The translations under genes were made by a program, and so were the position numbers. Under the pieces are notes generated by a model. It saw nothing but the letters and a program-made list of their open reading frames with translations. It ran no database searches and was not told the origin of the DNA. Shown one piece after another: positions 9,146 through 16,739 of a stretch of 64,000 nt of DNA (its first letter is position 1; the number at the start of each line of letters is the position of its first letter). Source of the DNA: Pontibacter diazotrophicus (GTDB lineage Bacteria; Bacteroidota; Bacteroidia; Cytophagales; Hymenobacteraceae); NCBI RefSeq assembly GCF_003367245.1, contig NZ_QRGR01000013.1, positions 62,001-126,000 of the forward strand. Direction: 5' to 3'.

Positions 9146-10165
9146 TTATGACAGTTCCTGTAGCAGCACTGGTTCCCCGATGGCGGGTATCTTCAGCCCC
9201 TGCAGCATTCCCCCTGCAGCAATCTGCTGCAGCAGGCGCACGGGTTCCCCCGGTGGCTCATCCGAAAGGTCGAAGGTGCCATAGTGCATCGGAATGAAAG
9301 TGCCGCCGCGCAAAAGGTTGTAGCCCTTTACTGCTTCGTGGGGGTTCATGTGGCTTTTGGCCATAAGAAAGGCTGGCTTATAAGCTCCCACCGGCATCAG
9401 GCATACGTCCATCGGTCCAAGCAGGTCTTCAATCTCCTCAAAATGCTGCCCCATGGCTGAGTCCCCGGCAAAGTACAGACTGAGCGCAGGTGTTTTGATG
9501 ACAAAGCTGCCCCACAGCACCTTGTTCATGTCCAGCAAACCGCGCCGGTACCAATGGGAAGCAGGCATAAAGTACACTTCCACCTCCCCTGGCACCAGGT
9601 CAAATTTCTGATACCAGCCTGCCTCCTGGTAGGGCAGGTGCGGGTTTATGTTGCGCAGGATGTCTCCGGCCCGCAGCGGTGCCAGCGCCTTTAGCTGTGG
9701 GTTGCTCTCGAAAACGGTTTTAATTGTTTTCTTGTCGAGGTGATCGCGGTGGCCATGGGAGAGCAGTAAGAAGTCGATGTTGCGCAGGTGCTCCGGCGGG
9801 CAAGGTAGCCCTGCTCTGCGTGGCAGCAGCGGCACATCATATAAGACCGGGTCTGTGAGGAAGGTGATTCCCCCTAACCTGATGAAGAAACTACAGTGCC
9901 CCAGCCACACAATCATGTCTTTATCGGAGTTTATGAATTCAGACCCCTCATGTACCGGAGGCACATAATTATCGCGCTTCTTCTCGTTTCGCTGCGGATT
10001 TTTACTCAGCTGCCAGCGCAGTACATCACTGGATGCAGGATAATAAATCTCATCCCCATTGGCAAAGCGGCCCTTGATTGTTTTGTTGCCCCGGTAATCC
10101 TTCTTTATCGTTTCAAGGCGCTCGTTTCTGATGTGGCGTATGTGATTGTTGTGCTGCAAAGTCAT
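9146..10165 (-). CDS. Metallo-beta-lactamase fold hydrolase (UlaG/NAPE-PLD-like)
   Basis: A 339-residue cytoplasmic protein. The metal-binding motif LLLSHGHRDHLDKKT is the HxHxDH signature, with further ligands in FAGDSAMGQHF and MHYGTFDLSDEPPGEP. The order of motifs and the N-terminal extension with DMIVWLGHCSFFIRLGG fit the UlaG/NAPE-hydrolysing phospholipase D-like branch. The substrate cannot be read from the sequence. No operon partner is visible. Confidence 0.88.
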   Translation of the reverse strand: MTLQHNNHIRHIRNERLETIKKDYRGNKTIKGRFANGDEIYYPASSDVLRWQLSKNPQRNEKKRDNYVPPVHEGSEFINSDKDMIVWLGHCSFFIRLGGITFLTDPVLYDVPLLPRRAGLPCPPEHLRNIDFLLLSHGHRDHLDKKTIKTVFESNPQLKALAPLRAGDILRNINPHLPYQEAGWYQKFDLVPGEVEVYFMPASHWYRRGLLDMNKVLWGSFVIKTPALSLYFAGDSAMGQHFEEIEDLLGPMDVCLMPVGAYKPAFLMAKSHMNPHEAVKGYNLLRGGTFIPMHYGTFDLSDEPPGEPVRLLQQIAAGGMLQGLKIPAIGEPVLLQELS

Positions 10166-10256
10166 TCTTTTTTTGTCCTGTTATTATAACATCAGAACGC
10201 CCGCTAAGGTTGGGGCAGCGATGCAAGGAGTTAGAAAATAGGAGTACATCAAAAAT

Positions 10257-10292
10257 AAAAAGCGCCTCTCCGTTTAACGAAGAAGCGCTTTT
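10257..10292 (-). terminator. Intrinsic terminator
   Basis: AAAAGCGC at 10258-10265 pairs with GCGCTTTT at 10285-10292, with further TCT/AGA and CGTT/AACG pairing inside, just downstream of the beta-barrel gene that ends at 10313. Confidence 0.75.
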
Positions 10293-10312
10293 CTTATGAT
10301 GACTGATTTTAG

Positions 10313-10990
10313 TTAATATCCAAAGCCGGTCCGGTTGTAAGGGCCGAAACCTGGGTCATAGAACGGGCTTCCAAACGGAGAGCCGCCTTCTCTGTAGCGA
10401 AGGCCTCCTGATACGGAGAAATTCTCCGTGATTTTATACGTTGCCTGGAAGTCAGCGCCCATACGTCCGGGGCTATACAGGCCATAGTTCAGGTTCTGTG
10501 CCGGCAGGTTAGAAAAGTCTTTCCAGATATTGCCGCTCAAAATAAGCCTGTCGCTGGCAAGGTAATCTACGCCTACACTGGCGATGTAATGGCTGCCGCC
10601 GTTGTTGCGGTACATCACGGTAGTTCCTTCCGGTGTAAAGGCGGGAGTATTGTAAGACGATACGTTCATGTACGTCATGCTGGCATTTACCCTGAAGCGG
10701 TTGTTTAGGTGGTAGCGTACAGAAGGCGTAACAAACTGGGCATTGCCGAGGCCGCTGCTAAAGCTGGCGCCTGTCGAGAGGCTATAGCTCAATCGTGGGC
10801 CTGTCCAGGCTGGCTTCTCATCAGCGGCTGCATCTGCCATCGGAGCAGTGGCTGCCTCTCTAAGAGCAGGGGCGGCTGAAGTATCAGGTGTTGGTGCCGC
10901 ATCTAAGCTAGGCTTCACGTCCTGTGCCATCGCCGCCTGGCCGGTCAAGAGCAAGCCTGCTGCCAATATAGTTCTAAATATGTTTTTCAC
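10313..10990 (-). CDS. Exported outer-membrane-like protein (GTG start)
   Basis: A 225-residue protein. The GTG at 10990 gives a clean signal peptide (KNIFRTILAAGLLLTGQAAM, cleavage after AMAQ); an ATG 26 codons upstream would place polar residues before it, so GTG is preferred. An Ala/Pro-rich linker follows, then a beta-strand-rich region with alternating aromatic residues suggesting a small barrel. The Gly/Phe/Tyr-rich C-terminus (GSPFYDPGFGPYNRTGFGY) is unusual. Function unknown. Confidence 0.72.
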   Translation of the reverse strand: MKNIFRTILAAGLLLTGQAAMAQDVKPSLDAAPTPDTSAAPALREAATAPMADAAADEKPAWTGPRLSYSLSTGASFSSGLGNAQFVTPSVRYHLNNRFRVNASMTYMNVSSYNTPAFTPEGTTVMYRNNGGSHYIASVGVDYLASDRLILSGNIWKDFSNLPAQNLNYGLYSPGRMGADFQATYKITENFSVSGGLRYREGGSPFGSPFYDPGFGPYNRTGFGY

Positions 10991-11083
10991 GTAAAATGGC
11001 TGTGGTGTATCTTTATATACTAAGTTACGGGGAAAGTAGTTCAAATCAAAACATACCTTCCTAAGCACACAACGACTTTAAAT

Positions 11084-12934
11084 TTAGTTTGTTGTGGCGC
11101 TGCCATTTGCCTTAGAGCCCAACCATGCCTGGCGGAATTGCTGCATCTCCGGCGTTAACTGCTTGCCTATGGCCTCATAGGGAACTACCTCCAGCGTGGG
11201 TACTTCGTCGAGTACCAGTTTGGTGCTGCGGGTTTGCCCCAGGCGGCTGAACGTTACCGGAATAGTATCGCCGGGCTTGTACTTGCTTAATACTTTCTGG
11301 AGATCTTTTTCCCGCTTGATTTTCTGGCCATCCAATGTCAGGATGACATCTGTGCGATCCAAGCCGGCTTTGTAAGCACCAGAGTTTACAAAAGTGCCCG
11401 ACATAAGTTCTGCGCCTTCCTCACTGTATTTCAAAGGCACCATGGCTATCATTGCCTCGCCGGGTTTTGCTTTGCGCAGCTCAAAGCCAGCTTTAGCCAG
11501 AAGCGGCGTGAAATCCGGTAGGTGGCTACCCTGCACGCTGTTGCGGAAAAACTGCCCTGCCCATGCCTTGTCGCCGGATACCTCTGCCAGCGTCTCTTCC
11601 AGATCAGCTAAAGTATAGGGTTTCTCCGGTTGCCCGTACTTGCGCCAGAGCGCCTGCATGTAATCGTCCAGGGTCTTGTTGTAGTTCTGGCGCAGCATCA
11701 TGTCCAGGGCCAGCCCCGTCATGCTGCCATAGGTATAGTAGGAAACGAAGGTGTTATGGCGGTTCACAGGGTCTACAGAGCGGGCGGCATCTACAAAGGA
11801 AGCCTGCATGCTCATTTCTACTAAACTATGAAACTCGCGGCCCGGGGACAGCAGCACATAATTCAGGTCTCCGGCCAGGTCAGAAGCATACTTCTTGATA
11901 TCGAAAATGCCGCTGCGGGCCATAATCATATCACCGTAGTAGCTCGTGAAGCCTTCTGCGAGCCAGAGTGCCTCTGACATGTTTGCCTCCTGAAAGTTAA
12001 ACGGCTCCAGGCTTTTCGGGCGAATGCGCTCCACGTTCCAGGCGTGGAATTTCTCATGCGATACTGTGTTCAGTAGAGCGTTCATAGCAGTGCCTAAAGG
12101 GCGGGAGCTGGTCAGGATAGTGGAGTTGCGGTGTTCCATACCATCGCCGACAGCCTGTGGCATATAACAGCCTATAAAGGTATAGCGGTCGAAATCGTAA
12201 TCCGGTAGCTGCCCGAACACCGCGCGCTGCTCTGCCACAATTTTCTTCGTCTTCGCTACATACTCCTGGAACTGCGCTGGTGTGCCCTGGTGGTGCAGGG
12301 CTACCTGTATTGTTTTGGTTTTACCGTTCTCCTGCACCGTCCACTCTTCCAGGCTAAAATCACTAAGCTCCGTCGGGCTGTCCATCAGGTACTGGAAATC
12401 AGGGGCGAAGTAAGTGTTTCCCTGCTGCTGTTTCAGCTGCGTCGCTACTTTCCAGTTTTTCCCCTGCGGCATATCAAAAGTGACATAGGCAGGTGATGTC
12501 TTGAATGTTTCGGCATACATTAAAGTAGCGGGCATGTTCAGGTGCGCGTGCGTTTCGTCCACGCCGGCATACGTGCCATCGGCGTGATCTGCAAACAGCG
12601 TGTAATTTACCGTGACAGTGCCATCATGCCCCAGTACGTCCCATTCATTTGTGCCGGGACGGAAAATCTGCAGTGGCTTGCCCTGTGCATCGGTTGCACG
12701 CACGTTGTACACGTTCTTGGCAAACTCATGAATGGCATAGCGCCCCGGCGAAGTGCGCGGCATCAGCACTTTCAGCGTGTCTGCTTTTATGTCAGAGAAG
12801 GTAACCTGAATCTCTGCCTCGTGGTGTACTGCGTTGGGGAAAGAAAGTCTGTAGTCTACTTTTTGCTGCGCCAGCACCGGCTGTACCATCAGCCCCAGGG
12901 CAAGGCCCAGCAAGGAATATAGCTTATGTTTCAT
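11084..12934 (-). CDS. M61 family metallopeptidase with PDZ domain
   Basis: A 616-residue exported peptidase (signal peptide ending LAQQ). The zinc site is HEKFH at residues 293-297 with the third ligand Glu 327 in WLAEGFTSYYGD, both typical of M61 glycyl aminopeptidase-like enzymes. A PDZ domain covers about residues 500-585 (SGTFVNSGAYKAGLDRTDVI). It probably trims peptides in the periplasm. Its ATG overlaps the stop of the upstream methyltransferase gene by four bases, so the two are translationally coupled. Confidence 0.93.
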   Translation of the reverse strand: MKHKLYSLLGLALGLMVQPVLAQQKVDYRLSFPNAVHHEAEIQVTFSDIKADTLKVLMPRTSPGRYAIHEFAKNVYNVRATDAQGKPLQIFRPGTNEWDVLGHDGTVTVNYTLFADHADGTYAGVDETHAHLNMPATLMYAETFKTSPAYVTFDMPQGKNWKVATQLKQQQGNTYFAPDFQYLMDSPTELSDFSLEEWTVQENGKTKTIQVALHHQGTPAQFQEYVAKTKKIVAEQRAVFGQLPDYDFDRYTFIGCYMPQAVGDGMEHRNSTILTSSRPLGTAMNALLNTVSHEKFHAWNVERIRPKSLEPFNFQEANMSEALWLAEGFTSYYGDMIMARSGIFDIKKYASDLAGDLNYVLLSPGREFHSLVEMSMQASFVDAARSVDPVNRHNTFVSYYTYGSMTGLALDMMLRQNYNKTLDDYMQALWRKYGQPEKPYTLADLEETLAEVSGDKAWAGQFFRNSVQGSHLPDFTPLLAKAGFELRKAKPGEAMIAMVPLKYSEEGAELMSGTFVNSGAYKAGLDRTDVILTLDGQKIKREKDLQKVLSKYKPGDTIPVTFSRLGQTRSTKLVLDEVPTLEVVPYEAIGKQLTPEMQQFRQAWLGSKANGSATTN

Positions 12935-13638
12935 TTATACTGATTCAAAAAATATTTTTCAAGATATAAATATAGTGGTTGTGCCGGGGAGAGGTAAAAC
13001 ACCTTCGCCTGTACCATTCCTCCATAAAAGTTACTGCTGTACTTTTCCTCAAAGCCTAAGCTACTGAAATGAGTTGCATAATCCGGTAGTTGCTTTGCCT
13101 TCACGCCACTCACTAATCCGAAGAAAGTGTACATGCCCCAAACCAGAAGCTGCTGCCTGAGGGGAGGGGGCTGCTGCATGGGCCAGAAATCGGCGAAGAG
13201 CCAGCGGCCAGTGGGTGTAAGCGCAGCTGACAGGGTTTGCATGAGTTGCGTCAGGCGGGAAGGGGGAAAGAGGTCGAGCAGGAAAGGAGTAATGACCACC
13301 CCGAACTGCTCATGGGGCTGCAGTGCCTGTTCGTTACCCAGTCTGAAAGAAACCATGCATTGATGTGGCAGTTGGAAACGTTCAAATCTATATTGGGCCC
13401 GCTGCAGCATGGCAGGAGCAGCATCTAAGTATAGAATATCCAGTTGTTTGCCAGTGAGTAAAAGCTGATCTAATATCCAGCCGCTGCCACCACCAATCAC
13501 CAGCACGCGTCCCTTTTGTGGCAGATGCGGAAGCAAGCTTAGCTGAGCCTGTTCCAGCGCATCGCTATACACGAGGCGGGCCAGGCGATCATAAAAGGAG
13601 GCTATACGGTGAAAGCCGCTGTCGGGGAGGTTTGGCAA
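12931..13638 (-). CDS. Class I SAM-dependent methyltransferase
   Basis: A 235-residue protein with the SAM-binding glycine-rich motif VLVIGGGSGWILDQLL and the acidic motif II residue in LDILYLDAAPAML. The N-terminus FHRIASFYDRLARLVY resembles UbiE-type small methyltransferases. The substrate is not predictable. It is the upstream partner of the M61 peptidase gene, with ATGA overlap. Confidence 0.85.
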   Translation of the reverse strand: MPNLPDSGFHRIASFYDRLARLVYSDALEQAQLSLLPHLPQKGRVLVIGGGSGWILDQLLLTGKQLDILYLDAAPAMLQRAQYRFERFQLPHQCMVSFRLGNEQALQPHEQFGVVITPFLLDLFPPSRLTQLMQTLSAALTPTGRWLFADFWPMQQPPPLRQQLLVWGMYTFFGLVSGVKAKQLPDYATHFSSLGFEEKYSSNFYGGMVQAKVFYLSPAQPLYLYLEKYFLNQYK

Positions 13639-13674
13639 TGTTGCTAGCAGAAAGTCTGGCTGCTAAGATAAGCA

Positions 13675-14166
13675 TCAGCGGTTGTAATGCTCGTCCACTA
13701 TACCGCGCAGTTTATCAAAAATATAATCAACGAGCTGCTTTCGGATGCTGTCGGTATCCCCTTCAAACACCTCGCGGAACTCCTCCGCCTTGCCGTCAAA
13801 CAGGATAGAAACAAACATGGTACCTACGGGCTTCTCGGTAGTTTCGGAGCCGCCTTCACCCGCCAGGCCGGTGGTGGCAATGCTGATGTCAGCATCTAAA
13901 TGCTTTTTTAGCCCCATCACCATCTCATTTGTCACCTGCTGCGATTCAGCGCTGTACAGTTTCAGTGTGCTTTTGCTTACGCCTAAAAGCTTCTGCTTTA
14001 CCTTCGGCTGATACACGACAAGGCTCCCGAGCAGTACATCGCTGCTGCCTGTGGCTTTTACAAACTCAGAGGCAAGCAGGCCTGCGGTACAACTCTCTGC
14101 AAAGGCTACTGTCAGGCCTCTGTCTTTTAAATCCAACACCAACTTTGTCAGGTCATCTTGCTTCAT
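13675..14166 (-). CDS. CinA C-terminal domain, nicotinamide-nucleotide amidohydrolase
   Basis: A 163-residue stand-alone CinA C-terminal domain (PncC-like). Motifs LTVAFAESCTAGLLASEFV and SIATTGLAGEGGSETTEKPVGT are the family signatures. The enzyme would deamidate nicotinamide mononucleotide to nicotinate mononucleotide in NAD salvage. It sits in a same-strand run with thpR upstream and the methyltransferase downstream. Confidence 0.92.
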   Translation of the reverse strand: MKQDDLTKLVLDLKDRGLTVAFAESCTAGLLASEFVKATGSSDVLLGSLVVYQPKVKQKLLGVSKSTLKLYSAESQQVTNEMVMGLKKHLDADISIATTGLAGEGGSETTEKPVGTMFVSILFDGKAEEFREVFEGDTDSIRKQLVDYIFDKLRGIVDEHYNR

Positions 14167-14222
14167 ACAATTTTTTTTATTCTAGCACAGGCTTATCATA
14201 CTGCAAATAGCAGCAGCAGGTT

Positions 14223-14768
14223 TTACCCCAGCGGGTAAGTCTCCAATACAGAATAGACAGGATGAGGCGATGCCAGCTCCGATTGCCACAAAGCAATATC
14301 TGAAACGTGCAGTTGCAGTGGCTCCTTTGCCGTGATGGTGAAAAGGTTTTCCGGTACAGGTTTGTCTTTGCGAAAGCGGGCCAGGGTAACATGTGGAATG
14401 GCTTTCTGCTTTTTAGGCGGTTCGTCTGCCAGGGCCTCTGTCAACTCGTAGCTCAACGCCTCAAAAGCAGGGTGTGCGGCAAAGCGGGCCCATATCAGGC
14501 GGGGATGCCTGGGCTTCGGGCCGGGTTCTGTAAACTCAAAATCAAGCGTAAAAGGCTGCCGCCGCTGCGCTACCTCCTGTATGGACTGTTGGATGGCAGC
14601 AAGCTGCTGTACGGGCACATTGCCAAGGAAGAAGAGTGTCAGGTGCAGGTTCTGCAGGGGCACGGGGCGGATGGACGGATGATCGTAAACCTGCAGCTGG
14701 TCATGGAGTTCCTGCTTCAGTGTTTCGGGTAAAGTAGCTGCTACAAACAACCTGATGCTGTCTTTCAT
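14223..14768 (-). CDS. thpR: RNA 2',3'-cyclic phosphodiesterase (2H family)
   Basis: A 181-residue protein with the two HxTx motifs of the 2H phosphoesterases: HLTLFFLG near residue 42 and HVTLARFRK near residue 125. The family hydrolyses 2',3'-cyclic phosphates at RNA ends. It is probably the first gene of a minus-strand cluster that continues with the CinA gene, and it is divergent from the first PAP2 gene. Confidence 0.92.
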   Translation of the reverse strand: MKDSIRLFVAATLPETLKQELHDQLQVYDHPSIRPVPLQNLHLTLFFLGNVPVQQLAAIQQSIQEVAQRRQPFTLDFEFTEPGPKPRHPRLIWARFAAHPAFEALSYELTEALADEPPKKQKAIPHVTLARFRKDKPVPENLFTITAKEPLQLHVSDIALWQSELASPHPVYSVLETYPLG

Positions 14769-14875
14769 AGTTTTAGGATATAAGGGTTATGTCTGCCTTT
14801 ACCAAATGAAGTACGTACGTGAGGGAGTGCTCTGGCATAAACACGTACACAATTTGTAAATGAATTGCGAACTTT

Positions 14876-15589
14876 ATGATCCAACGAATTTTTAAAAAAA
14901 TAGTGGCTGGCGCTGCCCTGTTTACAGTGGAGCTGGTACTTGTATGGCTGCTGTTCCTGGCCTGCATCATCTGCTTTCTGTATATCGGGGCTGAAATAAT
15001 GCAGGGGGAAACGCTGGGTGTCGACGAGGCCGCTTTCGGTTTTGCCGGAGACATCGCGAATCCTGCGCTGGACCGTTTTATAAAAATCATTACTTTTTTC
15101 GCTTCCAGGCAGTTCCTGACGCCTGCTGCCCTGCTGCTTGTTGCTTATTTCCTGTTTGTGCGCAGGCACCGGTGGTATTCGCTGAAGGTGCCGGTGGTGG
15201 CACTGGGCAGCATTACCCTTAACATCGTGCTCAAGTTCTTTTTCGACCGGCCAAGGCCGGTGATGCCCCTGGTAGAAGCATCGGGACTGAGTTTCCCGAG
15301 CGGGCACTCCATGGTGGCGGCCTCGTTCTATGGTTTGATTATTTACCTTGTCTGGAAGCATGTGCGGCCGGTCATATGGCGCAATGTGCTGGTGGTTCTG
15401 CTGGTGATTTTTGTGATACTGATCGGGTTTAGCCGGATCTATCTGCGGGTGCATTACGCTACCGACGTGCTGGCGGGATTCTCTGCCGGCTTTATATGGG
15501 TTGTAGTCGGGCTGTGGGCTTTGCGCCGCCTGGAACGGCTCTCTAAAAAAGAACTGGACCCGGTGGTGGAGGAGGAAACACCAGCGTAA
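14876..15589 (+). CDS. PAP2-superfamily membrane phosphatase (copy 1)
   Basis: A 237-residue membrane protein with about six membrane segments. All three phosphatase motifs are present: KFFFDRPRP (KX6RP), FPSGHSM (PSGH) and SRIYLRVHYATD (SRX5HX3D). The family dephosphorylates lipid phosphates such as undecaprenyl pyrophosphate or phosphatidylglycerol phosphate. A clear paralogue lies at 15900-16595, on the other side of a tRNA-Leu gene. Confidence 0.92.
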   Translation: MIQRIFKKIVAGAALFTVELVLVWLLFLACIICFLYIGAEIMQGETLGVDEAAFGFAGDIANPALDRFIKIITFFASRQFLTPAALLLVAYFLFVRRHRWYSLKVPVVALGSITLNIVLKFFFDRPRPVMPLVEASGLSFPSGHSMVAASFYGLIIYLVWKHVRPVIWRNVLVVLLVIFVILIGFSRIYLRVHYATDVLAGFSAGFIWVVVGLWALRRLERLSKKELDPVVEEETPA

Positions 15590-15618
15590 TTTTTTATGCA
15601 ATTTTTTTTGGGCCCTTA

Positions 15619-15648
15619 TTGCAATTTAAAATCTACCTGTTACCTTTG
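15619..15648 (+). promoter_or_regulatory. Promoter of tRNA-Leu
   Basis: TTG at 15619-15621, a 19-base spacer and TACCTTTG at 15641-15648 give a full Bacteroidota -33/-7 promoter, about 57 bases upstream of the mature tRNA. Confidence 0.7.
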
Positions 15649-15704
15649 CAATCCCAATCATTAAGGGTTAAGGGTTTTGGGACGTTAAATTTTTAGTGAG
15701 TTTC

Positions 15705-15786
15705 GCGCACGTGGCGAAACTGGTAGACGTGCAGGTCTCAGAAGCCTGTGCCTTCGGGTGTGGGAGTTCGAATCTCCCCGTGCGCA
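15705..15786 (+). tRNA. tRNA-Leu, anticodon CAG
   Basis: The acceptor arms GCGCACG (15705-15711) and CGTGCGC (15779-15785) pair fully, with A as discriminator base. The anticodon stem CAGGT/GCCTG holds the loop CTCAGAA, giving anticodon CAG. A long variable arm with a GCC-TTCG-GGT hairpin identifies a class II tRNA, and the T arm reads GGGAGTTCGAATCTCCC. The 3' CCA is not encoded. Confidence 0.97.
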
Positions 15787-15796
15787 CACTAAGTTT

Positions 15797-15824
15797 AAAA
15801 AGCCAGTCTTCGGACTGGCTTTTT
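15797..15824 (+). terminator. Terminator of tRNA-Leu with TTCG tetraloop
   Basis: AAAAAGCCAGTC (15797-15808) pairs with GACTGGCTTTTT (15813-15824) around a TTCG tetraloop, with a T tract. Confidence 0.9.
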
Positions 15825-15899
15825 TGTTTTCAGCCTTTCCCGTTCAGGCATCGTTCCTGACTAACAAGGGAAGCAGTTCAGCGTATAGCTGTTCAGATT

Positions 15900-16595
15900 A
15901 TGAAGCGCCTGACACAAAAACTACTCAGCCTTTTAGCCCTTCTTTCGGTGGAGATAATCGTGCTGTGGGTAACATTCTTCGGGTGCCTGCTGCTTTTCCT
16001 TTTTATGGCGAACGAGGTATTTGTGGAACGCGATGCCGGTTTGGATGAAGCGCTGTTTCGCTTCGCCGATCGCCACACTTCTCCACGGAACACACGACTG
16101 ATGATAGGCATCTCTTTCTTTGCTTCTGCAGAGTACCTGATGGTAGTGCCGCCGATCGTGGTGCTGGTGTTTTCCTTCTTTAAAGGCCTGCGCTGGCTTG
16201 CACTTAAAGTACTGCTCATATCAATGTCCAGCGCCATCCTGAACCAGGCAATGAAACGGTACTTTGAGCGGCCGCGCCCGGAGTTAGCTATGCTGGAGCA
16301 ATCGGGACTCAGTTTTCCCAGTGGCCACGCCATGATTGGCGGTGCTTTCTATGGTGTGTTGATATACGTTGTCTGGCGAACAGTGCGTAATACGCTTTGG
16401 CGCTGGCTGCTTACCCTGCTCCTCACGCTGCTGATACTCCTGATTGGCTACAGCCGCATCTACCTGAAAGTACATTATGCCACCGACGTGCTGGCAGGCT
16501 ATGCCATGGGAATCCTGTGGCTCCTCCTTTCCCTATACCTCATGCGCAGGCTGGAGAAAGTCTTTGTGAAAAAGGTGGAGCAGGAACAAGCTTAA
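15900..16595 (+). CDS. PAP2-superfamily membrane phosphatase (copy 2)
   Basis: A 231-residue paralogue of the preceding PAP2 gene with the same motif set: KRYFERPRP, FPSGHAM and SRIYLKVHYATD, and a shared ending HYATDVLAG followed by RRLE. The two proteins are colinear over their whole length, so this is a gene duplication with tRNA-Leu between the copies. The same enzymatic role is expected, though substrates may have diverged. Confidence 0.92.
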   Translation: MKRLTQKLLSLLALLSVEIIVLWVTFFGCLLLFLFMANEVFVERDAGLDEALFRFADRHTSPRNTRLMIGISFFASAEYLMVVPPIVVLVFSFFKGLRWLALKVLLISMSSAILNQAMKRYFERPRPELAMLEQSGLSFPSGHAMIGGAFYGVLIYVVWRTVRNTLWRWLLTLLLTLLILLIGYSRIYLKVHYATDVLAGYAMGILWLLLSLYLMRRLEKVFVKKVEQEQA

Positions 16596-16677
16596 ATTAT
16601 AGAACTGCGTTTTTTACTTCAGATTATATCACATAATCAGGCATCAGTTGGTATAGGAGCGACAATGTGCTTATTTT

Positions 16678-16685
16678 TAGGTTTG
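16678..16685 (+). promoter_or_regulatory. Candidate -7 element for the TPR protein gene
   Basis: TAGGTTTG matches TAnnTTTG, 55 bases before the start codon. No -33 element at the right distance. Confidence 0.3.
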
Positions 16686-16739
16686 CCAAAGTGCTCAGTT
16701 GAAAAATAACTGCAGCGCCTAAACTCACTTTATCAACTC

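Noticed and set aside
14808..14822. GTACGTACGT-type sequence as a third MarR operator
   Set aside because: It shares only a few bases with the 33-base operator and lacks the promoter register.
14765..15601. Long minus-strand open frame opposite the first PAP2 gene
   Set aside because: Composition is odd (His/Gln-rich) and the plus strand encodes a full PAP2 protein with all motifs; it is a shadow.
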